Both the position numbers and the translations under genes were made by a program. A stretch of 64,000 nucleotides of DNA from Paenibacillus thiaminolyticus. GTDB taxonomy: Bacteria > Bacillota > Bacilli > Paenibacillales > Paenibacillaceae. The notes under the pieces were generated by a model that made no database searches, was not told the origin of the DNA, and saw only the letters and a program-made list of their open reading frames with translations. Of this stretch, positions 44,876 to 54,818 are shown in pieces. Within the stretch, counting starts at the first letter, position 1; each line of letters opens with the position of its first letter. The stretch lies in contig NZ_CP041405.1 of NCBI RefSeq assembly GCF_007066085.1, positions 1,860,001-1,924,000 on the forward strand, written 5' to 3'.

Positions 44876-45298
44876 TTAAATGTTCCGGTAGACCATCAAA
44901 ATAACCATGATGATGAACAGGATGAAGACGAGCGTGGCGAACATCTGCGTCTTGTCAATGGCCGCCGTATTGCTCTGGCCGGCCTTCGCCGACTGCAGCG
45001 CAACCTTGATCTGCTTGCCCATAATTCCGCCCAGTGCGGCGATGGCGAGGAACACGACCATCGTCAAAATAATCCACAGCATGGAATAGCTGCCTTTGCC
45101 AATCATATAGCCGCCCGTCAGAAATTGCGCGATTAGCGCATATTGGGCAATCCGGTTCGCGGAATGAACGCCAAGCAGCAGCCCCTCCTGTCCCGATGCC
45201 GACACGAGCTTCAGCTTATTGACGACAAACGGGATGACCGCATAAATCCCCATTGCGACTGCGCCCAGGATATGCAAAAGTACAAGAGCCGTGTACAT
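44876..45298 (-). CDS. four-helix membrane protein, function unknown
   Basis: A 140-residue protein with four hydrophobic segments (ALVLLHILGAVAMGIYAVI, YALIAQFLTGGYMIG, LWIILTMVVFLAIAALGG, LVFILFIIMVILMVY). The early His in LLHILGA resembles DUF2269-like small heme or copper-linked membrane proteins, but I cannot assign it. ATG at 45298 is used; GGAGG lies about 11 bases upstream and a nearer ATG would be only two bases from it. Confidence 0.6.
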   Translation of the reverse strand: MYTALVLLHILGAVAMGIYAVIPFVVNKLKLVSASGQEGLLLGVHSANRIAQYALIAQFLTGGYMIGKGSYSMLWIILTMVVFLAIAALGGIMGKQIKVALQSAKAGQSNTAAIDKTQMFATLVFILFIIMVILMVYRNI

Positions 45299-45439
45299 AA
45301 GGAACATTCCCTCCATAGTCATGTTATGTATGTAATTTTGCTTCCTATTATACTAGACTCTCCCTCTGAACACAAAGAAAGATGGCCATTTTCGGACCAT
45401 CTTTCTGTATATCGCTATAATATTTGTCACAATTTCGAT

Positions 45440-46381
45440 TTATCCGGCGACAACTTTGATAACATTCCGCACGGATTCAGCCGATTTGTCCAAGGCCACC
45501 CGCTCTTCCGGCGTCAAGTCAATCTCGATCACTTTCTCGATGCCGTCGCCGCCCAGTACGGCCAATACGCCCATGAACAGCTTGTCGTAGCCATATTCGC
45601 CCTCCAGGTAAGCAATGACCGGCAGAATGCGCTTCTTGTCCTTCAGAATTGCTTCGGTCATCTGTACCAGCGATGCCGCCGGCGCATAGTAGGCGCTGCC
45701 GTTGCCAAGCAGGTTCACGATCTCGCCGCCGCCTACGCGGGTGCGCTGCACGATCGCATCAATGCGCTCCTGCGGAATCAGCTTCTCAATCGGCACGCCG
45801 CCGACATTCGTGTACCGAACGAGCGGCACCATGTCGTCGCCATGTCCGCCAAGCACGACCCCGCGGACATCTTCCACCGACACGTTCAATTCCTGCGCGA
45901 TGAACGTGCAGTAACGAGCCGTGTCCAGGACGCCGGATTGACCGATGACGCGGTTCTTCGGGAAGCCAAGCGTCTCAAATGCGGCGTAGGTCATCGCATC
46001 GACCGGATTGCTCAAAATGATAACGTAAGCATTTGGGCAGTATTTTTTCACATTTTCGCAGACGGACTTCACGATGCCTGCATTCGTGTTGACGAGATCG
46101 TCCCGGCTCATGCCCGGCTTCCGCGCTACACCCGCCGTAATGATGACGATGTCGGAATCCTTCGTATCTTCATAGTTGGAGGTACCTGTAATCTGGCTGT
46201 CGAACCCTTGCACCGGGCTTGCCTCCAGCATGTCAAGCGCCTTCCCCTTCGTTGGATTCTCGAGTTGGGGGATATCCACCAATACAACGTCTCCGAGTTC
46301 CTTTTGGGCGAGCATCAAAGCAGTAGTAGCACCCGTGAATCCCGCACCTACTACTGTAATCTTGTTGCGTCGAATAGCCAT
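45440..46381 (-). CDS. mdh: malate dehydrogenase
   Basis: A 313-residue LDH-like NAD-dependent malate dehydrogenase. [16 protein letters not shown] is the NAD fold, [15 protein letters not shown] carries the substrate Arg, and [16 protein letters not shown] holds the catalytic His. GGGGGT lies upstream of the ATG. It is the third gene of the citZ-icd-mdh TCA cluster. Confidence 0.96.
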   Translation of the reverse strand: MAIRRNKITVVGAGFTGATTALMLAQKELGDVVLVDIPQLENPTKGKALDMLEASPVQGFDSQITGTSNYEDTKDSDIVIITAGVARKPGMSRDDLVNTNAGIVKSVCENVKKYCPNAYVIILSNPVDAMTYAAFETLGFPKNRVIGQSGVLDTARYCTFIAQELNVSVEDVRGVVLGGHGDDMVPLVRYTNVGGVPIEKLIPQERIDAIVQRTRVGGGEIVNLLGNGSAYYAPAASLVQMTEAILKDKKRILPVIAYLEGEYGYDKLFMGVLAVLGGDGIEKVIEIDLTPEERVALDKSAESVRNVIKVVAG

Positions 46382-46394
46382 TCCGGTCGACCCC

Positions 46395-47693
46395 CTATTT
46401 CATATGGTTAATGATATGATCTGCGAATTGCGAGCATTTCACTTCCGTTGCATCGTCCATCAGACGGGCAAAGTCATAGGTTACGGTCTTGTGGTTGATC
46501 GCCGTCTCCATGCCTTTGTAGATCAGGTCGGCAGCTTCCTGCCAGCCAAGATGCTCCAGCAGCATGACGCCGGACAGAATAACGGAGCCCGGATTGACGA
46601 CATCGAGATCCGCATACTTCGGCGCGGTTCCGTGCGTCGCTTCGAAAATGGCATGTCCGGTTACATAGTTGATGTTCGCGCCAGGCGCGATGCCGATGCC
46701 GCCAACTTGCGCAGCCAGGGCGTCGGACAAGTAGTCGCCGTTCAGGTTCAGCGTAGCGATGACGTCGAAGTCCTTCGGACGCGTCAGCACTTGCTGCAGC
46801 GCGATGTCGGCGATGGCATCCTTGATGATGATCTTGCCAGCCGCTTCCGCTTCTGCTTGGGCCTTGTTGGCCGCATCTACGCCTTCCGCTTCCTTGATGC
46901 GATCGTACTGGCCCCAAGTGAATGTCTGCTCGGCGAATTCCTGCTCGGCCACTTCGTAGCCCCAGTTCTTGAACGCGCCTTCCGTGAACTTCATAATGTT
47001 GCCTTTGTGAACCAGCGTTACGCTCTTGCGCTTATGAGTGATCGCGTATTCGATCGCCGCGCGCACGAGGCGCTTGGAGCCTTCGGAAGATACCGGCTTG
47101 ATGCCGATGCCGGAAGTCTCAGGGAAGCGGATCTTCTTCACGCCCATCTCCTGCTGCAGGAAGGCAATCATTTTCTTCACTTCTTCCGATCCGGAAGCAT
47201 ACTCGATGCCGGCATAGATATCTTCGGTATTTTCACGGAAAATGACCATGTCAACCAATTCCGGACGCTTGACCGGGGAAGGAACACCGTTGAAATAGCG
47301 GACTGGACGCAAGCATGTGTACAGATCCAGCTCTTGACGAAGCGCGACGTTCAGAGAACGGATGCCGCCGCCGATTGGCGTCGTCAACGGTCCCTTGATC
47401 GCGACGATATATTCGCGAATCGCTGTCAGCGTATCGTTCGGCAGCCATTCGCCGTATGTGTTGTAGGCCTTCTCGCCCGCGAACACCTCATACCAAGCCA
47501 GCTTGCGCTCGCCATTGTACGCCTTCTCGACTGCGGCATCGAGCACCCGCTTCGATGCGCGCCAAATATCGCGGCCCGTTCCGTCTCCTTCGATGAACGG
47601 GATAATCGGATGGTTAGGCACTTGCAGCTTGCCGTCTTGAATTGTAATTTTCTCGCCTTCAGTAGGTAATTCGAACTTCTCCAATTGAACCAT
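46395..47693 (-). CDS. icd: NADP-dependent isocitrate dehydrogenase
   Basis: A 432-residue enzyme converting isocitrate to 2-oxoglutarate. [14 protein letters not shown] at the N-terminus, the phosphorylation/substrate loop [33 protein letters not shown] and [13 protein letters not shown] are diagnostic. GGAGG lies upstream. It lies 13 bp before mdh. Confidence 0.96.
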   Translation of the reverse strand: MVQLEKFELPTEGEKITIQDGKLQVPNHPIIPFIEGDGTGRDIWRASKRVLDAAVEKAYNGERKLAWYEVFAGEKAYNTYGEWLPNDTLTAIREYIVAIKGPLTTPIGGGIRSLNVALRQELDLYTCLRPVRYFNGVPSPVKRPELVDMVIFRENTEDIYAGIEYASGSEEVKKMIAFLQQEMGVKKIRFPETSGIGIKPVSSEGSKRLVRAAIEYAITHKRKSVTLVHKGNIMKFTEGAFKNWGYEVAEQEFAEQTFTWGQYDRIKEAEGVDAANKAQAEAEAAGKIIIKDAIADIALQQVLTRPKDFDVIATLNLNGDYLSDALAAQVGGIGIAPGANINYVTGHAIFEATHGTAPKYADLDVVNPGSVILSGVMLLEHLGWQEAADLIYKGMETAINHKTVTYDFARLMDDATEVKCSQFADHIINHMK

Positions 47694-47846
47694 GGACGTT
47701 CCTCCTTAAGTAAATTGCCGCACCATCACGCGATGCGGCCTTCGTCTGCCATACGATCGGCGGGAGCCACAACTCCATTGTAGCAACCCGCCGTCTGGTA
47801 GCACAAGCCAGTTCGATTATTCGCTGCTCTGTCCCGTATCCGGCGA

Positions 47847-48959
47847 TTATCGCTCCGCAATTGGAACGTAGCGCTGGACGGCCGGTCCGGTATATTCAGC
47901 GCGCGGACGGATAATCCGGTTGTTCTCGTATTGCTCCAAAATATGAGCCGTCCATCCGGATACCCGGCTTATCGCGAAGATCGGAGTAAACAGATCGCGC
48001 GGAATGCCAAGCAGCGTGTACACCGAGGCCGAATAGAAGTCGACGTTCGGCTTCAGCCCCTTCTGACCGGTCACAATCTCTTCAATGCGGACCGACATGT
48101 TATACAGCTCGAGATTGCCGCTCTTGCTGCCAAGCTCGCGAGACATCGCCTGAAGATGCTTCGCGCGCGGATCTCCATTCTTGTATACGCGATGTCCGAA
48201 GCCCATGATCTTTTCTTTGCGATCGAGCTTGTCTTGAATGTAATCCTCCACGCGATCAAGCGAACCGATCTCTTCAAGCATCTTCATGACGGCTTCATTG
48301 GCTCCGCCATGAAGCGGTCCCTTCAACGCTCCGATAGCCGACACGACGCCGGAATACACGTCGGAGAGCGTCGCCACCGTGACGCGCGCGGCGAACGTGG
48401 AAGCGTTCAACTCATGATCTGCGTGAAGAACGAGCGCTTTGTCCATCGCCTTCACTGCGCTTGCCTCCGGCTCTTCCCCGGTCAGCATATACAGGAAATT
48501 GTATGCGATGGAACGGCCGGCTTGCGGAGCCACCGGCTCCTTGCCCGCACGCAGACGCGCATAAGCGGCAACCACGGCAGGCAGCTTCGCCTGCAGCTTC
48601 ACCGCCTTGGCGACATTCGCCTCCCGGCTCATGTCGTCGGCCAGATCGTCGTACAGAGCCAGGGCGGAAATCGCGGAGCGGAGAACAGCCATCGTATTGG
48701 CGTTCGACGGGTACAATCTCATTTGATCGATGACGGCAGGAGAAATTGCCGAATTCTCGTCGAATTGCTTCTGTAATGCAGATAATTCGTCACGGTTCGG
48801 CAGCTTGCCATGCCAGAGCAAGTACACAACCTCTTCAAAGGTTGCGTAGTCAGCCAAATCGTCGATATTGTAACCGCGGTAGGTCAGCGTTCCGTCGATA
48901 ATCGAGCTGATCGACGATTCCGCTGCAACAATACCTTCCAAACCTTTCGTCGCTGTCAT
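47847..48959 (-). CDS. citZ: citrate synthase
   Basis: A 370-residue citrate synthase. Catalytic His residues are in LHADHELNAS and GPLHGGANEAVM, and GFGHRVYKNGDPRA is the substrate loop. It feeds acetyl-CoA into the TCA cycle and heads the citZ-icd-mdh cluster, with a 153-bp gap to icd. GGAGAGAGG lies upstream of the ATG. Confidence 0.96.
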   Translation of the reverse strand: MTATKGLEGIVAAESSISSIIDGTLTYRGYNIDDLADYATFEEVVYLLWHGKLPNRDELSALQKQFDENSAISPAVIDQMRLYPSNANTMAVLRSAISALALYDDLADDMSREANVAKAVKLQAKLPAVVAAYARLRAGKEPVAPQAGRSIAYNFLYMLTGEEPEASAVKAMDKALVLHADHELNASTFAARVTVATLSDVYSGVVSAIGALKGPLHGGANEAVMKMLEEIGSLDRVEDYIQDKLDRKEKIMGFGHRVYKNGDPRAKHLQAMSRELGSKSGNLELYNMSVRIEEIVTGQKGLKPNVDFYSASVYTLLGIPRDLFTPIFAISRVSGWTAHILEQYENNRIIRPRAEYTGPAVQRYVPIAER

Positions 48960-49070
48960 CTGTCCTCTCTCCTTTGCATTACTTACCTATATCAATCACA
49001 GCTTCCCTTTTCTCTGCCAATCCTGATGTTCCCTGACTATTTGAAAATAGGCAGGTTCTTTCTACTTTAA

Positions 49071-49107
49071 ATCATAAAGGATTTTGTCGGAACTGTGAAC
49101 GGTTTCA
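49071..49107 (-). promoter_or_regulatory. citZ promoter with overlapping cre site
   Basis: On the minus strand TTCACA (49099-49094), a 17-bp spacer, and TATGAT (49076-49071). TGTGAACGGTTTCA (49094-49107) matches the CcpA cre consensus with one mismatch and overlaps the -35, implying carbon catabolite repression, as known for citZ. Confidence 0.7.
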
Positions 49108-49274
49108 TTACAGAATGTGGATAGAAATGCTTTATCACGTCTATAAATGCTTTTTGTGAAAATAAAAATGAAAGTCTTGTGATTTTAAGCATAGCATTAC
49201 ATATAGAGGTTTGTCCTACGTTCGGATCCGGAAGCAGGAATCCCGGTCACCCAAGCCGGAAAGGAGGCGGGAAA

Positions 49275-50390
49275 ATGAATCACATACTGTTGAAACGGCT
49301 GTGGAGAGGAAGCCTTGTCTTGGGAGGATCCATCCTTGTCTGCGTCGCTTGCTACTTTCTCTTGCCTGTGATGTACCCGTTCCTGATCGCGTGGCTGATC
49401 GCGCTCCTGCTGAACCCGATCGTGGATTGGATGAGCGAATCGCTGCGCTTTCCCCGCTGGCTCAGCGTCACGGTGTCGCTGCTGCTGTTCCTGCTCGGAA
49501 TGATGACGATTGCGGCCGCCGTCATTACGCGCATCGTCAAAGAAATATACACAGTATCGTTAACGATGGATTATACTCTCAACCAATGGAGGGATCTGTT
49601 CATCCGTTTTTTCGACAGCGGGGAGGTACAGCAGCTCATTCATTTGATCAGTTCGATCTACAAGGACAATCCGAATGTCCAGGAGTCGATCAACCGCAAT
49701 CTGGCCGATACCGCGCAGACCGTCACAACCACGATTACGAACCTGATCACGCTCTTCCTGGATGGCATCATCCGGCTGCTTACCAGCCTGCCCAACGTCG
49801 CGACCATTGCGATCGTCGTCCTGCTCGCCGCCTTCTTCATCAGCAAAGATTGGCTGCGATGGCGGCGCATGGTGCTCGCGTGGGTGCAGGAGCCCCTCCG
49901 GACGCCGGCCGGCACCATTTGGCATGATCTGAAGGGGGCCCTGTTCGGTTACTGCCGGGCACAATTCCTGCTCATCTCGATGACGATGGTCTTCGTCACG
50001 ATCGGCCTCATCCTGCTCCGGGTCGACTACGCGATCACAATCGGACTGTTGGTCGGCCTTGTCGATTTGCTCCCCTACCTGGGTGTGGGAGCGGTCATGG
50101 TGCCTTGGATGATATACAGCTTCGCGATCGGCAACACCTCGTTCGGTATCGGACTTGCCGTCCTCTATGCGATTGTCCTTGTCGCCCGCCAGGTGATGGA
50201 GCCGAAAGTGCTCGCCTCCAGCCTCGGGCTCGATCCGCTCATCATGCTCATGGCCACCTTCGCCGGCCTCAAGCTGCTCGGCGTGCTCGGCCTGATCGCC
50301 GGGCCCGTCGCCGTCGTCATCATTGCCGCGCTGCACCGGGCCGGAATCTTCACGGACTTGCGCAATTACATTATGGCGGGAAGACATTGA
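49275..50390 (+). CDS. ytvI: YtvI-like AI-2E family membrane protein (copy 2)
   Basis: A 371-residue AI-2E family protein like the one at 37825 (YPFLIAWLIALLLNPIVDWM, GLVDLLPYLGVGAVMVPW, GLDPLIMLMATFAGLKLLGVLG). This copy sits next to citZ, the place of ytvI in Bacillus, so it is the likely orthologue and the other copy the paralogue. AAGGAGG lies upstream of ATG 49275. Confidence 0.85.
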   Translation: MNHILLKRLWRGSLVLGGSILVCVACYFLLPVMYPFLIAWLIALLLNPIVDWMSESLRFPRWLSVTVSLLLFLLGMMTIAAAVITRIVKEIYTVSLTMDYTLNQWRDLFIRFFDSGEVQQLIHLISSIYKDNPNVQESINRNLADTAQTVTTTITNLITLFLDGIIRLLTSLPNVATIAIVVLLAAFFISKDWLRWRRMVLAWVQEPLRTPAGTIWHDLKGALFGYCRAQFLLISMTMVFVTIGLILLRVDYAITIGLLVGLVDLLPYLGVGAVMVPWMIYSFAIGNTSFGIGLAVLYAIVLVARQVMEPKVLASSLGLDPLIMLMATFAGLKLLGVLGLIAGPVAVVIIAALHRAGIFTDLRNYIMAGRH

Positions 50391-50457
50391 GTAGCCGGCC
50401 GGGCGCTCACATTCAATTAACCCATCATGGCAGGAGCCCTCCGCTTCGGCCGCGGAA

Positions 50458-51102
50458 TCAGCGGTTCTTCCAATAGTGGATAGCCAGCTGCGTCCTGTCC
50501 CTAAGCCCCAGCTTCGATAATATATCGGATATGTAATTTTTTACCGTTCCTTCGCTCAAAAAAAGCGCCGCGGCGATCTCCTTGTTCGACATGCCTTCGG
50601 CGATGCGCTCCATAATCTGCTGCTCCGCCGCGGTGAGTCCGTATTGCGCGCGTCCGGTGGCCTGCGCCTGCTCCCGAGGCGGCACGTGGACAAGCGAAGC
50701 CAGCTTGCGGGCAACATCGGAATCCATCAGCACCGAGCCGGCGAATACGGTACGGATCCCCTCGACAATCCGATCCGGGGCATTGTTCTTCAGCAGGTAG
50801 CCGCTGGCGCCATTCCGTATCGCCTGCACGATATATTCGTCATCGTCGAACGTGGTGAGAATGAGCACCTTCACCCCGGGAAGCCGCCCCTTCAGCCGCT
50901 TCGTTCCTTCCACTCCGTCGCAGACGGGCATCCGCACGTCCATCAAGACGACATCGGCTCCTTGTTCCGCCGCCATTTCTTCGGCTTCGCAGCCGTTGGC
51001 GCATGTCCCAACAATCTCCATGTCTTCATGCATGCCGACGATAATTTTCAGACTTTCGCGGATAAACGCATCATCATCGACAATAAGAACTCGTATTTTC
51101 AT
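50458..51102 (-). CDS. NarL-family response regulator (LnrK-like)
   Basis: A 214-residue regulator. The receiver domain has DDD at residues 8-10, the phospho-acceptor Asp in VVLMDVRMP and the Lys in YLLKN. The C-terminal LuxR helix-turn-helix is GLTAAEQQIMERIAEGMSNKEIA followed by SEGTVKNYISDILSKLGLRDRTQ. It pairs with the histidine kinase upstream. ATG at 51102; the longer open frame has no ribosome site. Confidence 0.9.
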   Translation of the reverse strand: MKIRVLIVDDDAFIRESLKIIVGMHEDMEIVGTCANGCEAEEMAAEQGADVVLMDVRMPVCDGVEGTKRLKGRLPGVKVLILTTFDDDEYIVQAIRNGASGYLLKNNAPDRIVEGIRTVFAGSVLMDSDVARKLASLVHVPPREQAQATGRAQYGLTAAEQQIMERIAEGMSNKEIAAALFLSEGTVKNYISDILSKLGLRDRTQLAIHYWKNR

Positions 51103-51235
51103 AGGCCTGTTCCCTCTCTCTTCCATGTCCGTTCCGTCCTTCAGGCGTTCACCCGCTTGCTTGCGCACCGCTCCCCTATTCACGCAGCGGAATCCGCTGC
51201 ATGTCCATGCGGGCAGGCCCGCAAAATTGCGGCGA

Positions 51236-52375
51236 TTATATTCGGGAAGCGATTGGAATGCGCGTGCGAATGACGAAGCGAGGCTCCGTCTCCCACTCGA
51301 TGCTCCCTCCGACCGCTCCCGTCCGCTGCTCCATCCCTTGCAGCCCCATGCCGGCGTTAACGGGCTGCGCTGGCAGGGCGCCATTATTCATCACTTCCAG
51401 CGTGACGCGGTCCGGTTCATATTGAACCGTCAACTCAACCTCGGTCGCGCCGCCATGCCGCAGCGCATTCGTAATCGCCTCCCGCGCATTGTGGAACAAC
51501 GCGAGCTCGATGCTCGGATAGAGCGGGCAGGGCAGGCCAGCCACCCGATAGACCGCGCGGACGCGGCCTTCCTCGTTCACGCTCTGCACGAGCCGCTCCA
51601 GCGAATAGGCGCGAATATCGCTCTCGTCCGGCTTCATCCGCCGCACCGTGATCCGCAGCAGCTCCATGCTCTCGGCAAGCTGCTCCCGCACCGTTCCCTG
51701 CAGCTCGAGCGCCCGTTCGGCATCCTGCGAGCGAATCTGCTCCGCGGCATCCAGCATCAGCTTCAACCGGATCAGCTTATGCCCGAGTTCATCATGCAGC
51801 TCATGTGCGATCCGGTTGCGCTCATCCGCCTGGGCGGCCGCCTCCACCGTCCGCGCATAACGGACCATATTCCGGCGCGCGGTCTCCAATTCGTACGTCT
51901 GCTGGCGCAAGGTGTCGTTAAGACGCTCCAGCCTCCTTCTGTCCTGCCGGGAAACGTATTCGTTCAGGCAGAGCAGCGCCAGTGCCGCCAGCGCCAGATT
52001 GGCGGTGAGCGCCCCTTCCCAGTCCCGGCCAAGCATCGAGACATTCAGCGCGGCCAGGGCCAATGAGGCGCCTGCGGCATGCCCTCCCCGCGTCCAATCC
52101 GGTGGGTGAGAGGCCAACGCCGAGCCGAAGAGCAGGAACAGGCAGCCGCCATAGCGATGGGCGAACCAGACCATATAGAGCAGCTCTGCCACAAATAATG
52201 CCAAGTGGACCGTCTCATGCAGCCGGAAGCGTCGCAGTTCAACCAGGGCCAATAGACCAAGCGCATAGGAAGCATAGACCCCATAGGACGCTATATCTTC
52301 CATAAAGACCGTGCCCAGGATCGGAAACACCAGCAGACCGTAGCGAAGTCCCGTTCTTATTTTCTCTTGAAGCAT
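51236..52375 (-). CDS. NarL-type sensor histidine kinase (LnrJ-like)
   Basis: A 379-residue kinase. An N-terminal region of five or six membrane helices without a large external loop (residues about 8-150) is followed by a coiled coil, the HisKA_3 H-box NRIAHELHDELGHKLIRLKLML and a HATPase domain (NAREAITNALRHGGATEVEL, GMGLQGMEQRTGAVGG). Such intramembrane-sensing kinases often detect membrane-active antibiotics. ATG at 52375 follows GCAGGTGAT. It is divergent from an ABC exporter. Confidence 0.88.
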   Translation of the reverse strand: MLQEKIRTGLRYGLLVFPILGTVFMEDIASYGVYASYALGLLALVELRRFRLHETVHLALFVAELLYMVWFAHRYGGCLFLLFGSALASHPPDWTRGGHAAGASLALAALNVSMLGRDWEGALTANLALAALALLCLNEYVSRQDRRRLERLNDTLRQQTYELETARRNMVRYARTVEAAAQADERNRIAHELHDELGHKLIRLKLMLDAAEQIRSQDAERALELQGTVREQLAESMELLRITVRRMKPDESDIRAYSLERLVQSVNEEGRVRAVYRVAGLPCPLYPSIELALFHNAREAITNALRHGGATEVELTVQYEPDRVTLEVMNNGALPAQPVNAGMGLQGMEQRTGAVGGSIEWETEPRFVIRTRIPIASRI

Positions 52376-52548
52376 TGGATCACCTGCTTTATAGAGGTAC
52401 TCATTGGGGCAACATCCGTCCATCCTTGCCATTGTCCGTGCCCATTATAGCACGCGGCGGCCTGGAAAAGGAGGCTCTTCCGCCCGCAAACCATTGCTGC
52501 GCTTCCCTTTGGGCCTCGCTCTGCGTTCCATCTGTCCATGAATGTTAT

Positions 52549-52618
52549 CAAGGTGACGAAAGTCATGCCGACAAGGTGACCATTTCTACCTGTGGGCGGC
52601 CTTACGATTCGATATGAT
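52549..52618 (+). promoter_or_regulatory. candidate response-regulator operator and promoter of the ABC exporter
   Basis: Two CAAGGTGAC copies (52549 and 52572, 23 bp apart) flank the palindrome TGACGAAAGTCA (52554-52565). A TATGAT -10 (52613-52618) lacks a good -35, which suggests activator-dependent transcription. Confidence 0.45.
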
Positions 52619-52650
52619 GAGGATACAACGAAGACTGAGGAGCGTGAACG

Positions 52651-53598
52651 ATGAATATCGTCGAAATTCGCAATGTCGTCAAAAAATTCAATGAACGCCT
52701 TGTCGTCGACCATCTTCAGGCGACGATTGAGCAAGGAGAAATCTTCGGGCTGCTCGGTCCCAATGGCGCCGGGAAGAGCACAACGATTCATATGCTGAGC
52801 GGCCTGCTTCCGATCGATGCGGGAGAGATAAAGGTGAACGGCTACTCCGTCACCAGCCAGACCATGGAAGTGAAGCGCCGAATCGGACTCGTTCCGCAGG
52901 ATCTGGCTATCTATGAGCAGATGACGGCGCGGGACAACGTAACCTTTTTCGCGAAGCTGTACGGACTGCGGGGCAAGCAGCTCCAAGCCGGCGTCGACGA
53001 GGCCCTCGAGCAGGTCGGCCTGTCCGACCGGCAGGGCGATCGGCCGGAATCGTTCTCCGGCGGGATGAAGCGCCGCCTGAATATTGCCTGCGCCATCGCC
53101 CATCGTCCGATGCTCATCATTATGGATGAGCCGACCGTCGGCATCGATCCGCATTCGCGCAATCATATTTTAGAATCCGTCCGGCAATTGAATGAATCGG
53201 GTTCAACGATTATTTATACAAGTCACTACATGGAGGAAGTCGAGGCCATCTGCACCCGCGTCGGCATTATGAATGAAGGGCGGCTTATCGCCTGCGGAAC
53301 GCAGCAGCAGCTCAAGGAAGAGATCGGTCAGGACGACAAGCTCCGCATCCACGTCAAGACGATGGCAGACAGCAACCCGGCGTCGGCCGTGGAGGAATGC
53401 AAGCGGCACCCGCGCATCAAGCAGGCCGTCTGGGAACAGAATACGCTCGAACTGCTGCTGCCGTCGGCGGACGCTTCTCTGCAGGATATTCTGTTCATTC
53501 TCTCGAAGCACGGGCTGGCGGTACAATCCCTCGAGCGGGAGCAGCCGAATCTGGAACGGCTGTTCATGTCGCTGACCGGCCGGCAATTACGGGATTAG
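52651..53598 (+). CDS. ABC exporter ATPase (LnrL-like)
   Basis: A 315-residue ATPase of the drug-export (DrrA/CcmA) type: Walker A GPNGAGKSTT, signature SFSGGMKRRLNIA, Walker B LIIMDEPTVGID, plus a C-terminal extension. With two ABC-2 permeases and a NarL-type two-component system, the set matches the linearmycin-resistance Lnr module of Bacillus (ATPase 311, permeases about 396 and 385 residues). Confidence 0.88.
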   Translation: MNIVEIRNVVKKFNERLVVDHLQATIEQGEIFGLLGPNGAGKSTTIHMLSGLLPIDAGEIKVNGYSVTSQTMEVKRRIGLVPQDLAIYEQMTARDNVTFFAKLYGLRGKQLQAGVDEALEQVGLSDRQGDRPESFSGGMKRRLNIACAIAHRPMLIIMDEPTVGIDPHSRNHILESVRQLNESGSTIIYTSHYMEEVEAICTRVGIMNEGRLIACGTQQQLKEEIGQDDKLRIHVKTMADSNPASAVEECKRHPRIKQAVWEQNTLELLLPSADASLQDILFILSKHGLAVQSLEREQPNLERLFMSLTGRQLRD

Positions 53599-53612
53599 GG
53601 GGGATGGACATT

Positions 53613-54818
53613 ATGTGGGGCATAACATTAACCGAGCTCAGACAACATCGCCGTTGGGGCACGCATATTCTCGCTAACCTGATCTTTCCGCTATTGACGA
53701 TATTTCTGCTTGGCTCGTCGCTGTCCGGAGCAGGGCAATTCCAACGGGGAGATGAACATCTCGTCCCCGCGAAGGTCGGCATCGTTCAGCTCGATCAGGG
53801 CGCGCTCTCGCAGCCGTTGGAGCGCTTCCTGCAGGAGGATAAGGTGCGGCAGTGGCTAGAGCCCGTATTTCTGTCCGACAGGGACAAGGTTCTCCAGCAA
53901 GTGTTTGACAGCAAGATCGATTTCGGCCTCGTCATCCCCGCTTCCTTTTCCGAGCAGGTTATGGCCGGGCATGAAGCTTCCTGGGAGATGATTATGGGCA
54001 AATCATACAGCACGAACATGGCAGCCAAATCAGTGCTAGGCTCCTTCCTGGAACGCGTCAATACGGAGCAAGCGATCAGCCTGACGCTGGCGGGAGCCGC
54101 AGCCATTCCTGACGACGGCAAGACAGCCCCGGACCGTGTCGATTCGGGCGCCGCCCGGGCCAGCGCAGAAGCGGGCGCATTCGCTTCTCCCGTGGAAATC
54201 GAGCCGGTCTCGGATGCGAGCACGCCGACGGCCATGCAGTACTATGCGGTCTCGATGCTTACGATGTTCATGCTCTATACCGGTATGAGCTTATCTCTGT
54301 CGGTCATCTCCGATCGGCGCAATCATACATTCCACCGGATTCTGACGGCTCCGATTCGCCCATTTGCATATATGGGCGGAAAAATGATGGGACAGTCGCT
54401 GCTCGGCTTCGGGCAGGGCCTTTGCATCATCTGGTTCACACATTGGCTGTATGGCGTGAGCTGGGGGCCGCAGCCATGGCTTATCGCATGCATCTGCCTG
54501 CTCACGGTGCTGGCTTCCATGAGCATCGGCACGATTACCGCGGCGTTTGCGCGGTCGGAAAAATCAATCAAAAGCTTATTTCCATTTCTCGTCATTACGA
54601 TGACGGCATTGAGCGGCGGATTCGTGCCGATCAACAGCATCCAAGCCACCTTCGGCCCTTATACGGTATCGCATTGGACGATGCAGAGCCTGCTGCGGCT
54701 GATGACCGCGCCTGATTGGAATGAGGCCGTACCTTATCTATGGATGCTGGCCGCCATAATGGCAGGACTATCGGTGCTCGCGGCCTGCTTCGTAAGAAAG
54801 GTGGTCAACTATGTCTAG
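53613..54818 (+). CDS. ABC-2 type permease (LnrM-like)
   Basis: A 401-residue permease with one N-terminal helix, a large extracytoplasmic domain (about residues 45-205, including a Ser/Ala/Asp-rich stretch) and a C-terminal block of five helices. ATG at 53613 is nine bases after a run of six G residues; an ATG nine bases earlier is too close. It overlaps the next gene by 8 bp. Confidence 0.82.
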   Translation: MWGITLTELRQHRRWGTHILANLIFPLLTIFLLGSSLSGAGQFQRGDEHLVPAKVGIVQLDQGALSQPLERFLQEDKVRQWLEPVFLSDRDKVLQQVFDSKIDFGLVIPASFSEQVMAGHEASWEMIMGKSYSTNMAAKSVLGSFLERVNTEQAISLTLAGAAAIPDDGKTAPDRVDSGAARASAEAGAFASPVEIEPVSDASTPTAMQYYAVSMLTMFMLYTGMSLSLSVISDRRNHTFHRILTAPIRPFAYMGGKMMGQSLLGFGQGLCIIWFTHWLYGVSWGPQPWLIACICLLTVLASMSIGTITAAFARSEKSIKSLFPFLVITMTALSGGFVPINSIQATFGPYTVSHWTMQSLLRLMTAPDWNEAVPYLWMLAAIMAGLSVLAACFVRKVVNYV

